A stretch of 51,762 bases of DNA, from contig QHSL01000086.1 in NCBI GenBank assembly GCA_003220435.1, positions 1-51,762 on the forward strand, given 5' to 3'. Source of the DNA: Candidatus Rokuibacteriota bacterium (GTDB taxonomy: Bacteria; Methylomirabilota; Methylomirabilia; Rokubacteriales; CSP1-6). This document shows, piece by piece, positions 17,056-25,257 of this stretch (the stretch's first letter is position 1; each line of letters begins with the position of its first letter). The position numbers were made by a program, and so were the translations under genes. Under the pieces are notes generated by a model, which saw only the letters and a list, made by a program, of their open reading frames with translations, made no database searches and was not told the DNA's origin.

Positions 17056-18123
17056 CTAGGCGAAGACGATCGAGGAGGGGCTGCCGGTCTGGATGACCTG
17101 GCCCGTGGGGGTGAGGAGGCCGCGAAAGGGGTCGACCCGGAAGCAGACGATCGTGTCGCTATCCTGGTTGGCGACATAGAGAGTCGCGCCGTCGGGATCC
17201 AGCGCGAAGAAGCGCGGCGTCTTGCCCTGTGTCGACTCCCAGCCGACCGGCGCCAGCACGCCGGCGCCATCGTCGACGGTGAAGATCGCGATGCTCGCGT
17301 GCCCACGATTCGACGCGTAGACGAAGCGGCCGGAGGGCGCCACGGCTATCTCCGCTGTGGTGTTGTTGCCGGTGAAGCTCGGCGGCAGGGTCGGGATCAC
17401 CTGGAGCGGCTCGAGCGTGCCCCGCTCGGGATCGAGGTGATAGGTCGTGATCGTGGAGTCGAGCTCGTTGAGGACGTAGCACGCGGGCTTGCTCGGATGG
17501 AAGTCGACGTGTCGCGGCGCCGCGCCCCGCCGCGCCGCCACAGACGGGGGGTCGTTCGCCAGCAGCTTGCCACTGACCGAATCCAACCTGAAGACGAAGG
17601 TTCTGTCCAAGCCCTTGTCGGGTACCACGATGAAGCGCCCGCGCCGATCGAATCGGATGTCGTGCGGGTGGGAGCTGGTCTGCTGCGTCCGGTGGGGCCC
17701 GTGCTCGCCCGCCAGCTTCACCAGATCGCATAGGGGTTCGAGCGAGCCATTCGCGTTGATCGGCAGGACCGCGATCGTCTCCGAGCTGTAGTTGACGAGG
17801 ACGAGGAACCGGCTAGCCGGGTCGACGGCGAGCGACACGCCGTTCCTGCCGCCGGTCGCCTGTTGGTTCAGCACCTCGAGCCGGCCAGTCTGCCGATCGA
17901 TCGCGAACGCGGTCGCGTGCTCACCGTCGCCGTGAGCCGAATAGAGAAAGCGCCGTGCCCGATCGAGCGTCAGGAACGACGGGTTCACCAGATCCCGCAC
18001 GAGTTGAATCTGCGTCATGGCGCCCGAGCTGGGGTCGATCCGGCGAACACTGATGCCTTCGCCCCGACCGTTGCGTTCCCTGGTGGTGTAGCAGCCGAAG
18101 TAGGCGAACGCCGCTGCGCTCAC
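17056..18123 (-). CDS. Lactonase family protein (6-phosphogluconolactonase-like beta propeller)
   Basis: 355 residues with seven repeating blades such as FLTLDRARRFLYSAHGDGE, LAVDPASRFLVLVNYSSETI, HVDFHPSKPACYVLNELDST, IAVAPSGRFVYASNRGHASI and FFALDPDGATLYVANQDSDTI. These belong to the 7-bladed lactonase family (PF10282), which includes Pgl of E. coli and muconate cycloisomerase-like proteins. No signal peptide. Its GTG start overlaps the stop of the dienelactone hydrolase by four bases (GTGA), and that gene follows another dienelactone hydrolase by three bases, so three lactone-acting enzymes form one operon. A role in opening lactone intermediates of aromatic or sugar breakdown is inferred. 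Confidence 0.85.
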   Translation of the reverse strand: MSAAAFAYFGCYTTRERNGRGEGISVRRIDPSSGAMTQIQLVRDLVNPSFLTLDRARRFLYSAHGDGEHATAFAIDRQTGRLEVLNQQATGGRNGVSLAVDPASRFLVLVNYSSETIAVLPINANGSLEPLCDLVKLAGEHGPHRTQQTSSHPHDIRFDRRGRFIVVPDKGLDRTFVFRLDSVSGKLLANDPPSVAARRGAAPRHVDFHPSKPACYVLNELDSTITTYHLDPERGTLEPLQVIPTLPPSFTGNNTTAEIAVAPSGRFVYASNRGHASIAIFTVDDGAGVLAPVGWESTQGKTPRFFALDPDGATLYVANQDSDTIVCFRVDPFRGLLTPTGQVIQTGSPSSIVFA

Positions 18124-18998
18124 GGCGAGGCCAGGTGCGCGCGGAAGAATCGTTCGGCGCGGGCCCGGGCGTCTTCGGTCGCCCGACGGTTGGCGTCGCG
18201 GCTCTGCTTGGTCTCGCCCGGGTCGTCGAAGTTGTGCTCGGCCCCTTCGTACATTACGAGCTCGAGCGGGCCGCCGGCGGCTCGGGTGCGCTCGGCCAGC
18301 TTCGCGCAGGTCGCCGGCGACACCTCGTCGTCGGCCGACGCGAGCAGCACCAGAAGGGGCGCGTAGGGAAGGTAGCGCTGCTTGACGCGGTCCATGTTGC
18401 AGCCGGGATAGAGCGCCAGCGCAGCGCGGAACCCCGTCGCCGGTGAGGGCCTCGTGATGCCGGGTGCCGTGTCCGACACGGTCACCAGCGTCGTCATGGC
18501 TCCGTTGGACCAGCCCTGGATCCCCACACGATCCGGCACGACGTCACTGCGCTGCCGGAGGTAGGCGAGCGCCCCGTACGCGTCGAGCGGCCGCACGCTC
18601 TGCTCGCTCACCTCGGCCGGGCGCTTCGAGTAGCTTCCGCGCGGAAAGCCGCCTGCGTAGCCGCGCGGACCGAAGCTATCCACAAGGAGCGCCACGTAGC
18701 CGCGCTGCTGCCAGAACTCGCTCCAGGCCATGTGTCGCTTCGAGAGCGTCCCGGCGTTGTACGCGCCGCGGGCGAGAGAGGAATAGACGCCGCTTCGCCC
18801 GTGCAGCAGGACGATGGCGGGATGAGCGCCGGAGCTCTCGGGCGCGAAGAGATAGCCGACCAGCGTGGTCGTGCCGTCCGCGCTCGGAAAGTGCACGGTC
18901 TCAGGCGCGCGCGCCGCCGAGACAGGCCTCGGGTGGCCAGCCAGCAGGAGTACCAGAGCGAGCCCGAGTCCCTGCGCGCGGGCCACCCGCGGCAGCAC
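18120..18998 (-). CDS. Secreted dienelactone hydrolase-family protein (Ser nucleophile)
   Basis: 292 residues with a signal peptide (LGLALVLLLAGHPRPVSAA). The alpha/beta fold shows IVLLHGRSGVYSS, LLVDSFGPRG, elbow GIQGWSNGAM (Ser164), LASADDEVSP (Asp) and YEGAEHNFDDPG (His), a complete triad. It thus differs from its operon neighbour, which uses Cys. Members hydrolyse dienelactones, carboxylic esters or lactones outside the cytoplasm. It starts three bases after the neighbouring dienelactone hydrolase stop and overlaps the lactonase start by four bases. Confidence 0.85.
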   Translation of the reverse strand: MLPRVARAQGLGLALVLLLAGHPRPVSAARAPETVHFPSADGTTTLVGYLFAPESSGAHPAIVLLHGRSGVYSSLARGAYNAGTLSKRHMAWSEFWQQRGYVALLVDSFGPRGYAGGFPRGSYSKRPAEVSEQSVRPLDAYGALAYLRQRSDVVPDRVGIQGWSNGAMTTLVTVSDTAPGITRPSPATGFRAALALYPGCNMDRVKQRYLPYAPLLVLLASADDEVSPATCAKLAERTRAAGGPLELVMYEGAEHNFDDPGETKQSRDANRRATEDARARAERFFRAHLASP

Positions 18999-19001
18999 GC
19001 G

Positions 19002-19775
19002 CTACTTCCCGGTGTTTTGTCGCACGAATCCCTGCACGCGCTTCCAGGCGTCGGCCGACGCGTCGGCGAACTCCGTCTGCTTGCGGTCGAAGAAGCTGTG
19101 CGGCGCCCCGGGGTAGACGGCGGCATCGTGCTTGACGCCGGCCTTGGTGCACGCCGCGCTGAACTGGTCGACCGCGCTCTGCGGAATGCCCTGATCCGCG
19201 CCACCGAAGAGCGACAGCACCGGGCACGTGTACTGGGCGACGGCGTCGATGGGCTTGGGCCGATCCGGCCAGCGCGTGAGCCCGAGCGGCCAGCCGTAGA
19301 ATCCGATCACGCCGGCATACCGAAGTCCGCTGGCCGCCTGCAGATACGACAGCGCCCCGCCGAAGCAGAAGCCGACCGAGAAGACCGAGCGGACCTGGCC
19401 GCCGGCCGGGCTGCGCAGATACACGACCGCGGCCGCGATGTCCGCCTGGAGACTTTCGGGCTTCGTCAGTGGCACCTGCGCCATGAAGTCGAAGCTGTCG
19501 CTCCGGTCTTCGGAGGGCGCGGTGCGTGCGAAGAAGTCGATGGCCACCGAATCCACGCCGATCTCAGCGAAGCGGTCCGCGAGCTCTTTGTAGTAGGGGT
19601 GCAGCCCGCGCACGTCAGGAATGACGACCATCCCGGCGCCCGTCGGCGCGCTCGCCCGGGCCGCGTGAGCCATGAAGCGCGTGCCGTCGGACGACGCGAG
19701 CTTGAGATCTTGCGAACCGGCTGAGCCGCCCGCAATCGGATGAATCGGGGGACGCGAATCGTTGTCAACGCACAT
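19002..19775 (-). CDS. Dienelactone hydrolase family protein (Cys nucleophile)
   Basis: 257 residues; ATG 19775 has GGGAGGG upstream. The core matches classical DLH: MVVIPDVRGLHPYYKELADRFAE, VDSVAIDFFARTAP, elbow SVGFCFGGALSY (Cys137), LFGGADQGIP (Asp) and YPGAPHSFFDR (His). The Cys nucleophile and the E/R environment are those of enzymes that open dienelactones of the chlorocatechol pathway, though many members have other substrates. First gene of the three-gene lactone-enzyme operon. Its upstream region contains the palindromic repeat at 19847-20009. Confidence 0.87.
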   Translation of the reverse strand: MCVDNDSRPPIHPIAGGSAGSQDLKLASSDGTRFMAHAARASAPTGAGMVVIPDVRGLHPYYKELADRFAEIGVDSVAIDFFARTAPSEDRSDSFDFMAQVPLTKPESLQADIAAAVVYLRSPAGGQVRSVFSVGFCFGGALSYLQAASGLRYAGVIGFYGWPLGLTRWPDRPKPIDAVAQYTCPVLSLFGGADQGIPQSAVDQFSAACTKAGVKHDAAVYPGAPHSFFDRKQTEFADASADAWKRVQGFVRQNTGK

Positions 19776-19846
19776 GGCACCCTCCCTTTCCGGACTCCGC
19801 CGCTATATCAAACCTCGCGCTCACGCGTCAATCTCCACGCTGGCGG

Positions 19847-20009
19847 CCGGGGAGTGGGTGAGGCCGACGTGGGCGGGGTCGCGGGACCACGCGGCACGCG
19901 TGCGCATACCGTTTGCGGCTGGGCTCCATCCGGGCGCCGGGCGCCCGCCGTCGCCTTTCGGGAACGGGTCCCGCTGACCCCGCCCACATCGACCTCACTC
20001 ACTCCCCGG
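19847..20009. repeat. Dispersed repeat, family 1, copy 2, with long imperfect inverted ends
   Basis: Outer arms of about 40 bases (19847-19886 and 19969-20009) are near-perfect inverted repeats; a core of 12 bases, gtgggcggggtc / gaccccgcccac, is exact. The inside (19875-19985) is shared with copy 1 at 16881. The gap 19776-20138 (363 bases) holds this element, a 6-bp hairpin (20004-20019) and the promoter at 20024-20052; no gene is seen. MITE- or REPIN-like, without coding capacity. Confidence 0.8.
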
Positions 20010-20023
20010 TCACCCGGGGGAAC

Positions 20024-20052
20024 TTGACTCCGTCTGCTGGCGGATTCATAGT
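20024..20052 (+). promoter_or_regulatory. Sigma-70-type promoter of the amidohydrolase gene
   Basis: TTGACT (20024-20029), 17-base spacer, CATAGT (20047-20052). It lies directly next to the repeat element and about 87 bases ahead of the gene start at 20139. Confidence 0.55.
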
Positions 20053-20138
20053 GCCCGCGAATCTGGACGCGACGCCAGCTTGGCCGACGGCTGAGCGTTC
20101 TCAGGCGACGCGAGCAGAGATCATACGGGGAGGGTGGG

Positions 20139-21359
20139 ATGAAGGATGGATTGCGGTTTGTCGACTGCGACATGCACATCATGGAGCCGGTGGATCTCTT
20201 CGAGCGCTATCTGGATCCGCGCTTCAAGGACCGCGTGACGACGACCATCGGGGCCGACGGCCGGCCCCGGCGCGGCACGATCGTGATCGACGGCCTGCCG
20301 ACGACGATGGACGCCGAGCTGCAGCAATACCGGAAACGGAACCGCCCCGGCTCCACGCACAGCTCGCAGCCGCTCTCGGGCTCGCGCCTGGCCGACACCG
20401 GCCGGCTCGACTTCGCGATCGAGCGCAAATACAACGCCGAGGCCCAGGTGATCGGGATGCAGATGGAAGGGGTCGACATCGCGGTGCTCTATCCCACCAC
20501 CGGCCTGAGCCTGATCGCCCGCGACAACCTCGATCCGCTGCTCTCGCTGGCGCTCTGCCAGGCCTACAACAACTGGATCCACGAGTTCTGCCAGTACAGC
20601 CCGGAGCGGTTGAAGTTCGTGGCGATGCTGCCGGTCCACGACGTGCACCTGGCCTGCCGCGAGCTGGTGCGCTGCGTGCGGGAGATGGGCGCCGTCGGGT
20701 CCTTCATACGCCCGAATCTCGTGAACGGGCACTTCTGGCACTCGAACTACTGGGATCCGCTCTACAGCATCCACGAAGAGCTGAACGTGACGTGGGGGTT
20801 CCACGAGGGCACCGGCGCCTGGTACTCGCACATGAACGTGCTCTACGGCGAAAACCGGTTCTATCGCCACGTGGCCAGCCACTGGATCGAGATGCAGCAG
20901 GCTCTGATCGCGATGATCATCGGCGGGGTGTTCGAGTTCCACCCGAAGCTCCGCGTGGGCTTCCTCGAGGCTCAGAACTCGTGGGTGCCCGGGATCTTGT
21001 CGCGCATCGAGTGGGACTATCCCCAGTACCGTGACTCCCACGCGCCCTACCTCAGCTTGATGCCGCGGGAGTACTTTCGCCGCAATTGCTGGGCAGCGGT
21101 CGAGGGGAGCGAGCCGGAGATCGAGGCGACGGCGGGACTCATCGGCGCCGACCGGATGTGCATCTCGACGGACTATCCGCACTTCGACTCCAACTTCCCG
21201 TACGTGTCCACGAATCTCCTCAAGAACGTCCCGCGCGAGATCGCGGGCCAGATCTTCATGGGAGGCGCCCAGCTCTACGGGTTCACGGAGAACGATTTCC
21301 GGAAAGCGACCGCGGCGGCGGCGGCGGACAAGCTGACGGCGACGCCAGCCGGCAACTGA
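20139..21359 (+). CDS. Amidohydrolase-2 family (ACMSD-like) metal-dependent hydrolase or decarboxylase
   Basis: 406 residues from ATG 20139 with GGGAGGG upstream. Metal-binding start VDCDMHIMEP (Asp11, His13), then LYPTTGLSLIARDN, YNNWIHEFC, RLKFVAMLPVHD, a His-rich middle (GFHEGTGAWYSHMNVL), KLRVGFLEAQNSWVPGILSRIEWD and CISTDYPHFDS. These are the regular marks of the amidohydrolase-2 family common in environmental bacteria, related to ACMSD and 5-carboxyvanillate decarboxylase. In this group the reaction is often decarboxylation or hydrolysis of aromatic acids; the substrate is unknown. Transcribed away from the lactone-enzyme operon. Confidence 0.85.
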   Translation: MKDGLRFVDCDMHIMEPVDLFERYLDPRFKDRVTTTIGADGRPRRGTIVIDGLPTTMDAELQQYRKRNRPGSTHSSQPLSGSRLADTGRLDFAIERKYNAEAQVIGMQMEGVDIAVLYPTTGLSLIARDNLDPLLSLALCQAYNNWIHEFCQYSPERLKFVAMLPVHDVHLACRELVRCVREMGAVGSFIRPNLVNGHFWHSNYWDPLYSIHEELNVTWGFHEGTGAWYSHMNVLYGENRFYRHVASHWIEMQQALIAMIIGGVFEFHPKLRVGFLEAQNSWVPGILSRIEWDYPQYRDSHAPYLSLMPREYFRRNCWAAVEGSEPEIEATAGLIGADRMCISTDYPHFDSNFPYVSTNLLKNVPREIAGQIFMGGAQLYGFTENDFRKATAAAAADKLTATPAGN

Positions 21360-21422
21360 CGGGGCGCCGCCGGCGGCTCGACGCGCGTGCACGCGCGCCC
21401 CGTCGAGAGTACGCTGGTCGGG

Positions 21423-21890
21423 ATGGTCTGGCCCCGCTACGCGGTCGCCGTGCTCTGGCTCGCCGTCGTCCTGTTCCTGGGCGGGTCATACTTCGCGGCG
21501 CACAACACGGCGGTGCTCGTCCTGCCCGTCTTGAAGGTCTTCGTGCCCCACGCCTCCCTCCGGCAGCTCAACGCGATCCACGCCGTGGTGCGGAAGGTGG
21601 CGCACCTCACCGAGTACGCGATCCTGGCTCTGCTCTGGTTCAGGGCGCTGATCCTCAGCGGCCGGCGCACGGGGCGGGCGGCGGCCTGGATCGCGCTGGG
21701 CGTGTGTCTGCTGTGCGCATTCGCCGACGAGGGGCATCAATCGACACTCCCCACGCGTTCGGGAAGCGCGCGGGACTTCGTCATCGACTCGTCCGGCGCC
21801 GTCGCTGCGCTCATGCTCGTGCGAGCACGCCGGACGCCGGGCGACCGCGCGACGCTGGCGGCGTCCGTCGCCGTCGAGCCCGCCGACTGA
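21423..21890 (+). CDS. VanZ family membrane protein
   Basis: 155 residues from ATG 21423 (a GTG 12 codons upstream is also possible). Four hydrophobic segments. The family core is clear: VVRKVAHLTEYAILALLWFRAL (about 48-69) and CAFADEGHQSTLPTRSGSARDFVIDSSGAVAALML (93-129), matching VanZ R-K-x-x-H...E-Y and D-E-x-H-Q...P-x-R...D-x-x-x-D-x-x-G. VanZ-like proteins affect teicoplanin resistance in some bacteria; the general role is unknown. A TACGCT box lies seven bases before the ATG, and no clear Shine-Dalgarno is seen, so the message may be leaderless. Confidence 0.8.
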   Translation: MVWPRYAVAVLWLAVVLFLGGSYFAAHNTAVLVLPVLKVFVPHASLRQLNAIHAVVRKVAHLTEYAILALLWFRALILSGRRTGRAAAWIALGVCLLCAFADEGHQSTLPTRSGSARDFVIDSSGAVAALMLVRARRTPGDRATLAASVAVEPAD

Positions 21891-21924
21891 GAGACGTCGC
21901 GCGGCGTCCGGATTCGCCGACCGC

Positions 21925-22518
21925 TCAGGCGAGCAGGCCCGCGAGGATCCCGGTCAGGAACACGCCGTCGAACGTGCCGGCTCCCCCGATGGACGCGACC
22001 GGTGCGCCCAGCCGCTCGATGTGCCGGAGGTTGAGGAGGTCGGCGCCGACCAGCGTGCCCATCGACCCCGACACGTAGGCCACCGGCGGCGCGCGCCGAA
22101 AGGCGAGGATCAAGGCGACGCCGGCCGCGATCAGGGGCGGCATCAGCATGGGCACCGCGATGCCGACGCCGGGGATGACGTACGCCAGCTGGTGCACGAT
22201 CAGCGCGACCACCGCGGTGCCCATCAGCATCCGACCGAGCATCCCCGTGCGCACCACCAGGTACACCGAGACGAGAATCGGGATCAGCGCGCCGCCCACG
22301 TTGAGCGCCACGACGGTGCCTCCCGACGCCTGGTAGAGCGGGATGTTCACCTGGCTGCCGAGCAGGGAGAGCAGCATGACCGCGAAGGCGTAGCGCGGGT
22401 GGACGCCGACCTTGCGGTAGGCGTAGGTCAGGATGCGCACTTCGAACAGGAGGATCAGCAGCCCCAGGAGAACCAGCAGCACGAAGACCAGCGGGAGGGC
22501 GGCGGGCGAGTGGATCAT
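21925..22518 (-). CDS. DUF1614 integral membrane protein
   Basis: 197 residues with about six hydrophobic segments. The end GAPVASIGGAGTFDGVFLTGILAGLLA and the middle LGSQVNIPL, NVGGALIP and MLMPPLIAAG are the conserved pieces of the DUF1614 family, which is found mainly in archaea and some bacteria. Function unknown. Neighbours are VanZ (convergent) and a small secreted protein on the same strand 40 bases upstream, possibly co-transcribed. Confidence 0.8.
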   Translation of the reverse strand: MIHSPAALPLVFVLLVLLGLLILLFEVRILTYAYRKVGVHPRYAFAVMLLSLLGSQVNIPLYQASGGTVVALNVGGALIPILVSVYLVVRTGMLGRMLMGTAVVALIVHQLAYVIPGVGIAVPMLMPPLIAAGVALILAFRRAPPVAYVSGSMGTLVGADLLNLRHIERLGAPVASIGGAGTFDGVFLTGILAGLLA

Positions 22519-22557
22519 CGGCTGGAGTCGGCGCGTGGAGGGTCGAGCGACGCTCGA

Positions 22558-22974
22558 CTACATCCCGCCCCCGCCCCCCTCGCACGACCAGTCGAACGAG
22601 ATGATCCGCACGCGATAGTTCGCCGCCGCCGGGACGGACGCGCTGAAGTAGACGCGGTCCGTCATGGGCACCTCGCCGGGGATCCACACGGTCGACGACC
22701 CGACGTCGCGCCCTGACGCGTCTACGCGCTCGATCTTGAGACTGACTCGCTGGGCCGTTCGGGAGGACGTGTTGTAGACGTAGCCTTCGATCCCCGGCCC
22801 TTTCCGATTCTGCGTCGCCTGCCACTCGACCCGGAAATAGCGCTGGAGGCTTTCGGGCGCGAACATCAGCTGAGCCGATGCCGGGACGATGCCCATGAGC
22901 ACGAGCGCCAGGACGAGCAGCGCGATCGCGCCGTGAGCCACGTGACGCCCGGTGGCTCCCGCGAACGCGGTCAT
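22558..22974 (-). CDS. Small secreted beta-domain protein, paralogue of the 9954 lipoprotein
   Basis: 138 residues from ATG 22974 (the open frame extends further but GGGGG precedes this ATG). A signal peptide (AIALLVLALVLMGIVPASA) is followed by an all-beta domain: YFRVEWQATQNRKGPGIEGYVYNTS, VSLKIERVDASGRDVG, WIPGEVPMTDRVYFSASVPAAANYRVRIISFDW. The order of motifs and spacing mirror the lipoprotein at 9954, but no lipobox is present. The end CEGGGGGM is Gly-rich. It resembles FxLYD-like domains, of uncertain function. Divergent from the glycine-zipper gene. Confidence 0.62.
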   Translation of the reverse strand: MTAFAGATGRHVAHGAIALLVLALVLMGIVPASAQLMFAPESLQRYFRVEWQATQNRKGPGIEGYVYNTSSRTAQRVSLKIERVDASGRDVGSSTVWIPGEVPMTDRVYFSASVPAAANYRVRIISFDWSCEGGGGGM

Positions 22975-23195
22975 GGATTTCCCCCGCGGCGGCTCTCGGT
23001 GTAACACCTGATCCGCCGCTGCCCTCGAGCGTCTCCGCGTCATGCGCTGGATGATACGCGGTCGCGCTCGGAGATGCGAGAGGCGGAAGAGGGGTTTACA
23101 CTCGACGTCATGGCGTCGAGCGCCTCGCGCTCACGCCGCGGCAACGCAGTCCTGACCGACGAACCAAAATCCGACAAACGATCAAGGAGGTCACG

Positions 23196-23429
23196 ATGAT
23201 CTCTCGACAGCTGCTTTCTCGACAGCTGGTCTCGGGGATGCTCGGTCTCTCGCTCCTGAGCCTCGCGGCCACGGGCTGCGGCACCGCGACCGGCGCGGCG
23301 GTCGGGGCGGGCGCCGGTGCGGCCATCGGCGCCGGGACCGGCTACGGGGCAGGCAAGGGCGCGCTGATCGGCGTTGGCGTCGGCGCCGCGGCCGGCGCGA
23401 TCTACGACCTCACGAAGCACGACAAGTAG
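23196..23429 (+). CDS. Glycine-zipper small lipoprotein
   Basis: 77 residues; AAGGAGG lies about 9 bases before ATG 23196. Signal peptide ends LAATGCGTA, a lipobox-like site. The remainder (GAAVGAGAGAAIGAGTGYGAG and GALIGVGVGAAAGAIYDL) is a repeat of G-x-x-x-G zippers, as in the OmpA-like glycine-zipper lipoprotein group. Such proteins insert hairpins into the outer membrane. It is followed 13 bases later by another small exported protein, probably co-transcribed. Confidence 0.75.
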   Translation: MISRQLLSRQLVSGMLGLSLLSLAATGCGTATGAAVGAGAGAAIGAGTGYGAGKGALIGVGVGAAAGAIYDLTKHDK

Positions 23430-23442
23430 GGAGGCGAACACG

Positions 23443-23727
23443 ATGAATCGCTGGCTGACGATTCTTGCCGGGGCGCTCGCGACAACCCTCGCCCTCACAA
23501 CAGGTCTCGCCTTCGGGCAGTCGAAGCCCGCGGACTGCCAGAGTCGCGCGAAGGCGCCGGAACGGGTGGAGGGGCAGGTGGTGAACGTCGATCAGGCAGC
23601 CGGGCGGGTCACAGTGCGCGACAAGAGCGGCACCACGCACGAGTTTCAGGCGAACCAGGAGACGCTGCAGGATATGAAGAAAGGCGATCGGATCGAAGCG
23701 ACGCTTCGCGAAGCGCCGAAGTGCTGA
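23443..23727 (+). CDS. Small periplasmic OB-like protein
   Basis: 94 residues from ATG 23443 (GGGAGG upstream). Signal peptide (ILAGALATTLALTTGLAFG) is followed by RVEGQVVNVDQAAGRVTVRDKSG and KGDRIEATLREAPKC. The pattern, one conserved V-x-G-x-V-x-x-V...G-x-V-T-V...G followed by D-x-x-K-K-G-D-R-I, is that of the short DUF5666/copper-binding-like OB-fold exported proteins. Two Cys (one early, one at the C-terminus) may bond. Function unknown. Confidence 0.65.
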   Translation: MNRWLTILAGALATTLALTTGLAFGQSKPADCQSRAKAPERVEGQVVNVDQAAGRVTVRDKSGTTHEFQANQETLQDMKKGDRIEATLREAPKC

Positions 23728-23741
23728 GCCGCGTCGTGCGT

Positions 23742-23747
23742 TAGAAT
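23742..23747 (+). promoter_or_regulatory. TAGAAT -10 element seven bases before the amidase start
   Basis: TAGAAT followed by seven bases and GTG, with no Shine-Dalgarno. This is the spacing expected for a leaderless transcript. No clear -35 element. Confidence 0.45.
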
Positions 23748-23754
23748 CGCTCGG

Positions 23755-25248
23755 GTGGCAGCGACGCCTGACGATCCGTGCGGCGCGACGATCGCGGAGC
23801 TCCAGGCGGCCATGCAGGACGGGCGCCTGACTTCCCTTCGTCTGACCGATTCGTTTCTGCAGCGCGTCGCGACGTACGATCGCAGCGGCCCGCGGCTCAA
23901 CGCGGTGCTCGAGGTGAACCCCCAGGCGGGTGAGATCGCCGAAGCGCTCGACCGGGAGCGCGCCTCGGGCCGGATCCGCGGGCCGCTGCACGGAATCCCC
24001 GTCCTCCTCAAGGACAATGTCGCCACCGCCGACCGCCTGCATACGAGCGCGGGCTCGCTCGCTCTTCGCGAGAGCGTCGCCCCGCGCGACGCGTTTCTCG
24101 TGACGCGCCTGCGCGAGGCCGGCGCGGTGATCCTCGGCAAAGCGAACATGACGGAGTGGGCCAACTTCATGACCACCAGCATGCCCGCTGGCTACAGCTC
24201 GCGCGGCGGGCAGGTGAAGAACCCGTACGATGCGGCCCTGAGCCCCGGAGGCTCCAGCAGCGGCTCGGCGGTCGCCGTCGCCGCCAATCTGTGCACCGTG
24301 GCGGTCGGCACCGAAACGTCCGGCTCGATACTGAGCCCGGCCAACCAGAACTCGATCGTCGGCATCAAGCCGACGCTGGGGCTCATCTCCCGCTCCGGGA
24401 TCATCCCGATCGCCGCGAGCCAGGACACCGCGGGCCCGTTCGGGCGGACGGTCGCCGACGCGGCGGTGCTCCTGGGCGCGATGACGGGCGTCGATCCGAC
24501 CGACCGCGCGACTCGCGCGAGTCGCGTGCATGGTCGCCGCGACCAGACCGCGGCCCTCGATCCGCTCGGGCTCGAGGGCGCCCGGCTGGGTGTGCCGCGA
24601 GCGGGGTTTTTCCAGCAGCTGAGCGACGCCGAGGCGCCGGTGATCGAGGCCGCGCTGCAGGCGCTGCGCGGCCTCGGCGCCGTCCTCGTCGACCCCGCCG
24701 ACATTCGCACCGCGCAGGAGGTGGCGGACTTCCGCTCCGCCGTGATGGTCTACGAGTTCAAGCGTGATCTGAACCGCTACCTGTCGGGTCTGGATAAAGA
24801 CTCGCCGATTCGGTCGCTGCGAGACGTGATCCGCTACAACGAGGCCCATCCTCGCGAGATGCTGCGCTACGGCCAGGTCCACCTGCTCGCCGCCCAGGCG
24901 ACGAGCGGTCCGAGGGCCGAAGCGTACCGCTACAGCCGCGCCGAGGACCTCCGGCTCGCGAAGACGGAAGGTGTCGACCCCGTGCTCGAAGGGGCCCGGC
25001 TCGACGCGCTCGTCTTTCCCGGGTGGTCGGGGGCGGCCATCGGCGCCAAGGCGGGGTATCCGAGCGTGATCGTGCCGGCCGGCTACACCGCCGCTGGAGC
25101 CCCCGTCGGCCTGACCTTCCTCGGCCGGGCGTGGAGCGAGCCGACGCTGATCCGCCTGGCCCACGCGTTCGAGCGTGGGACCAGCCACCGCCGCCCGCCC
25201 CGAGCATCGGCTGAGGGCGCCGCCTCCAATCCCGGCGCTCCGCTATAA
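23755..25248 (+). CDS. Amidase signature family hydrolase
   Basis: 497 residues from GTG 23755. The Ser-cisSer-Lys catalytic set is complete: GIPVLLKDN (Lys, about 86), LSPGGSSSGSAVAVAANL (cis-Ser) and VGTETSGSILSPA (Ser nucleophile), with the family pattern KPTLGLISRSGIIPIAASQDTAGPFGRTVADAA just after. It cleaves an amide bond; relatives range from aryl-amidases to GatA, but GatB/C are not nearby and the sequence is closer to stand-alone amidases. No signal peptide. The TAGAAT box at 23742 suggests a leaderless message. Confidence 0.87.
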   Translation: MAATPDDPCGATIAELQAAMQDGRLTSLRLTDSFLQRVATYDRSGPRLNAVLEVNPQAGEIAEALDRERASGRIRGPLHGIPVLLKDNVATADRLHTSAGSLALRESVAPRDAFLVTRLREAGAVILGKANMTEWANFMTTSMPAGYSSRGGQVKNPYDAALSPGGSSSGSAVAVAANLCTVAVGTETSGSILSPANQNSIVGIKPTLGLISRSGIIPIAASQDTAGPFGRTVADAAVLLGAMTGVDPTDRATRASRVHGRRDQTAALDPLGLEGARLGVPRAGFFQQLSDAEAPVIEAALQALRGLGAVLVDPADIRTAQEVADFRSAVMVYEFKRDLNRYLSGLDKDSPIRSLRDVIRYNEAHPREMLRYGQVHLLAAQATSGPRAEAYRYSRAEDLRLAKTEGVDPVLEGARLDALVFPGWSGAAIGAKAGYPSVIVPAGYTAAGAPVGLTFLGRAWSEPTLIRLAHAFERGTSHRRPPRASAEGAASNPGAPL

Positions 25249-25249
25249 T
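25244..25249 (+). promoter_or_regulatory. Perfect TATAAT box eight bases before an ATG
   Basis: TATAAT at 25244-25249 overlaps the end of the amidase gene; the next ATG is at 25258. This gives a leaderless or nearly leaderless mRNA. No Shine-Dalgarno is seen and no -35 hexamer is recognised. Confidence 0.55.
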
Positions 25250-25257
25250 TCGGCGGT

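Noticed and set aside
23410-25188. 592-codon minus-strand frame
   Set aside because: Antisense to the amidase and small exported protein genes; composition of a shadow frame, no motif.
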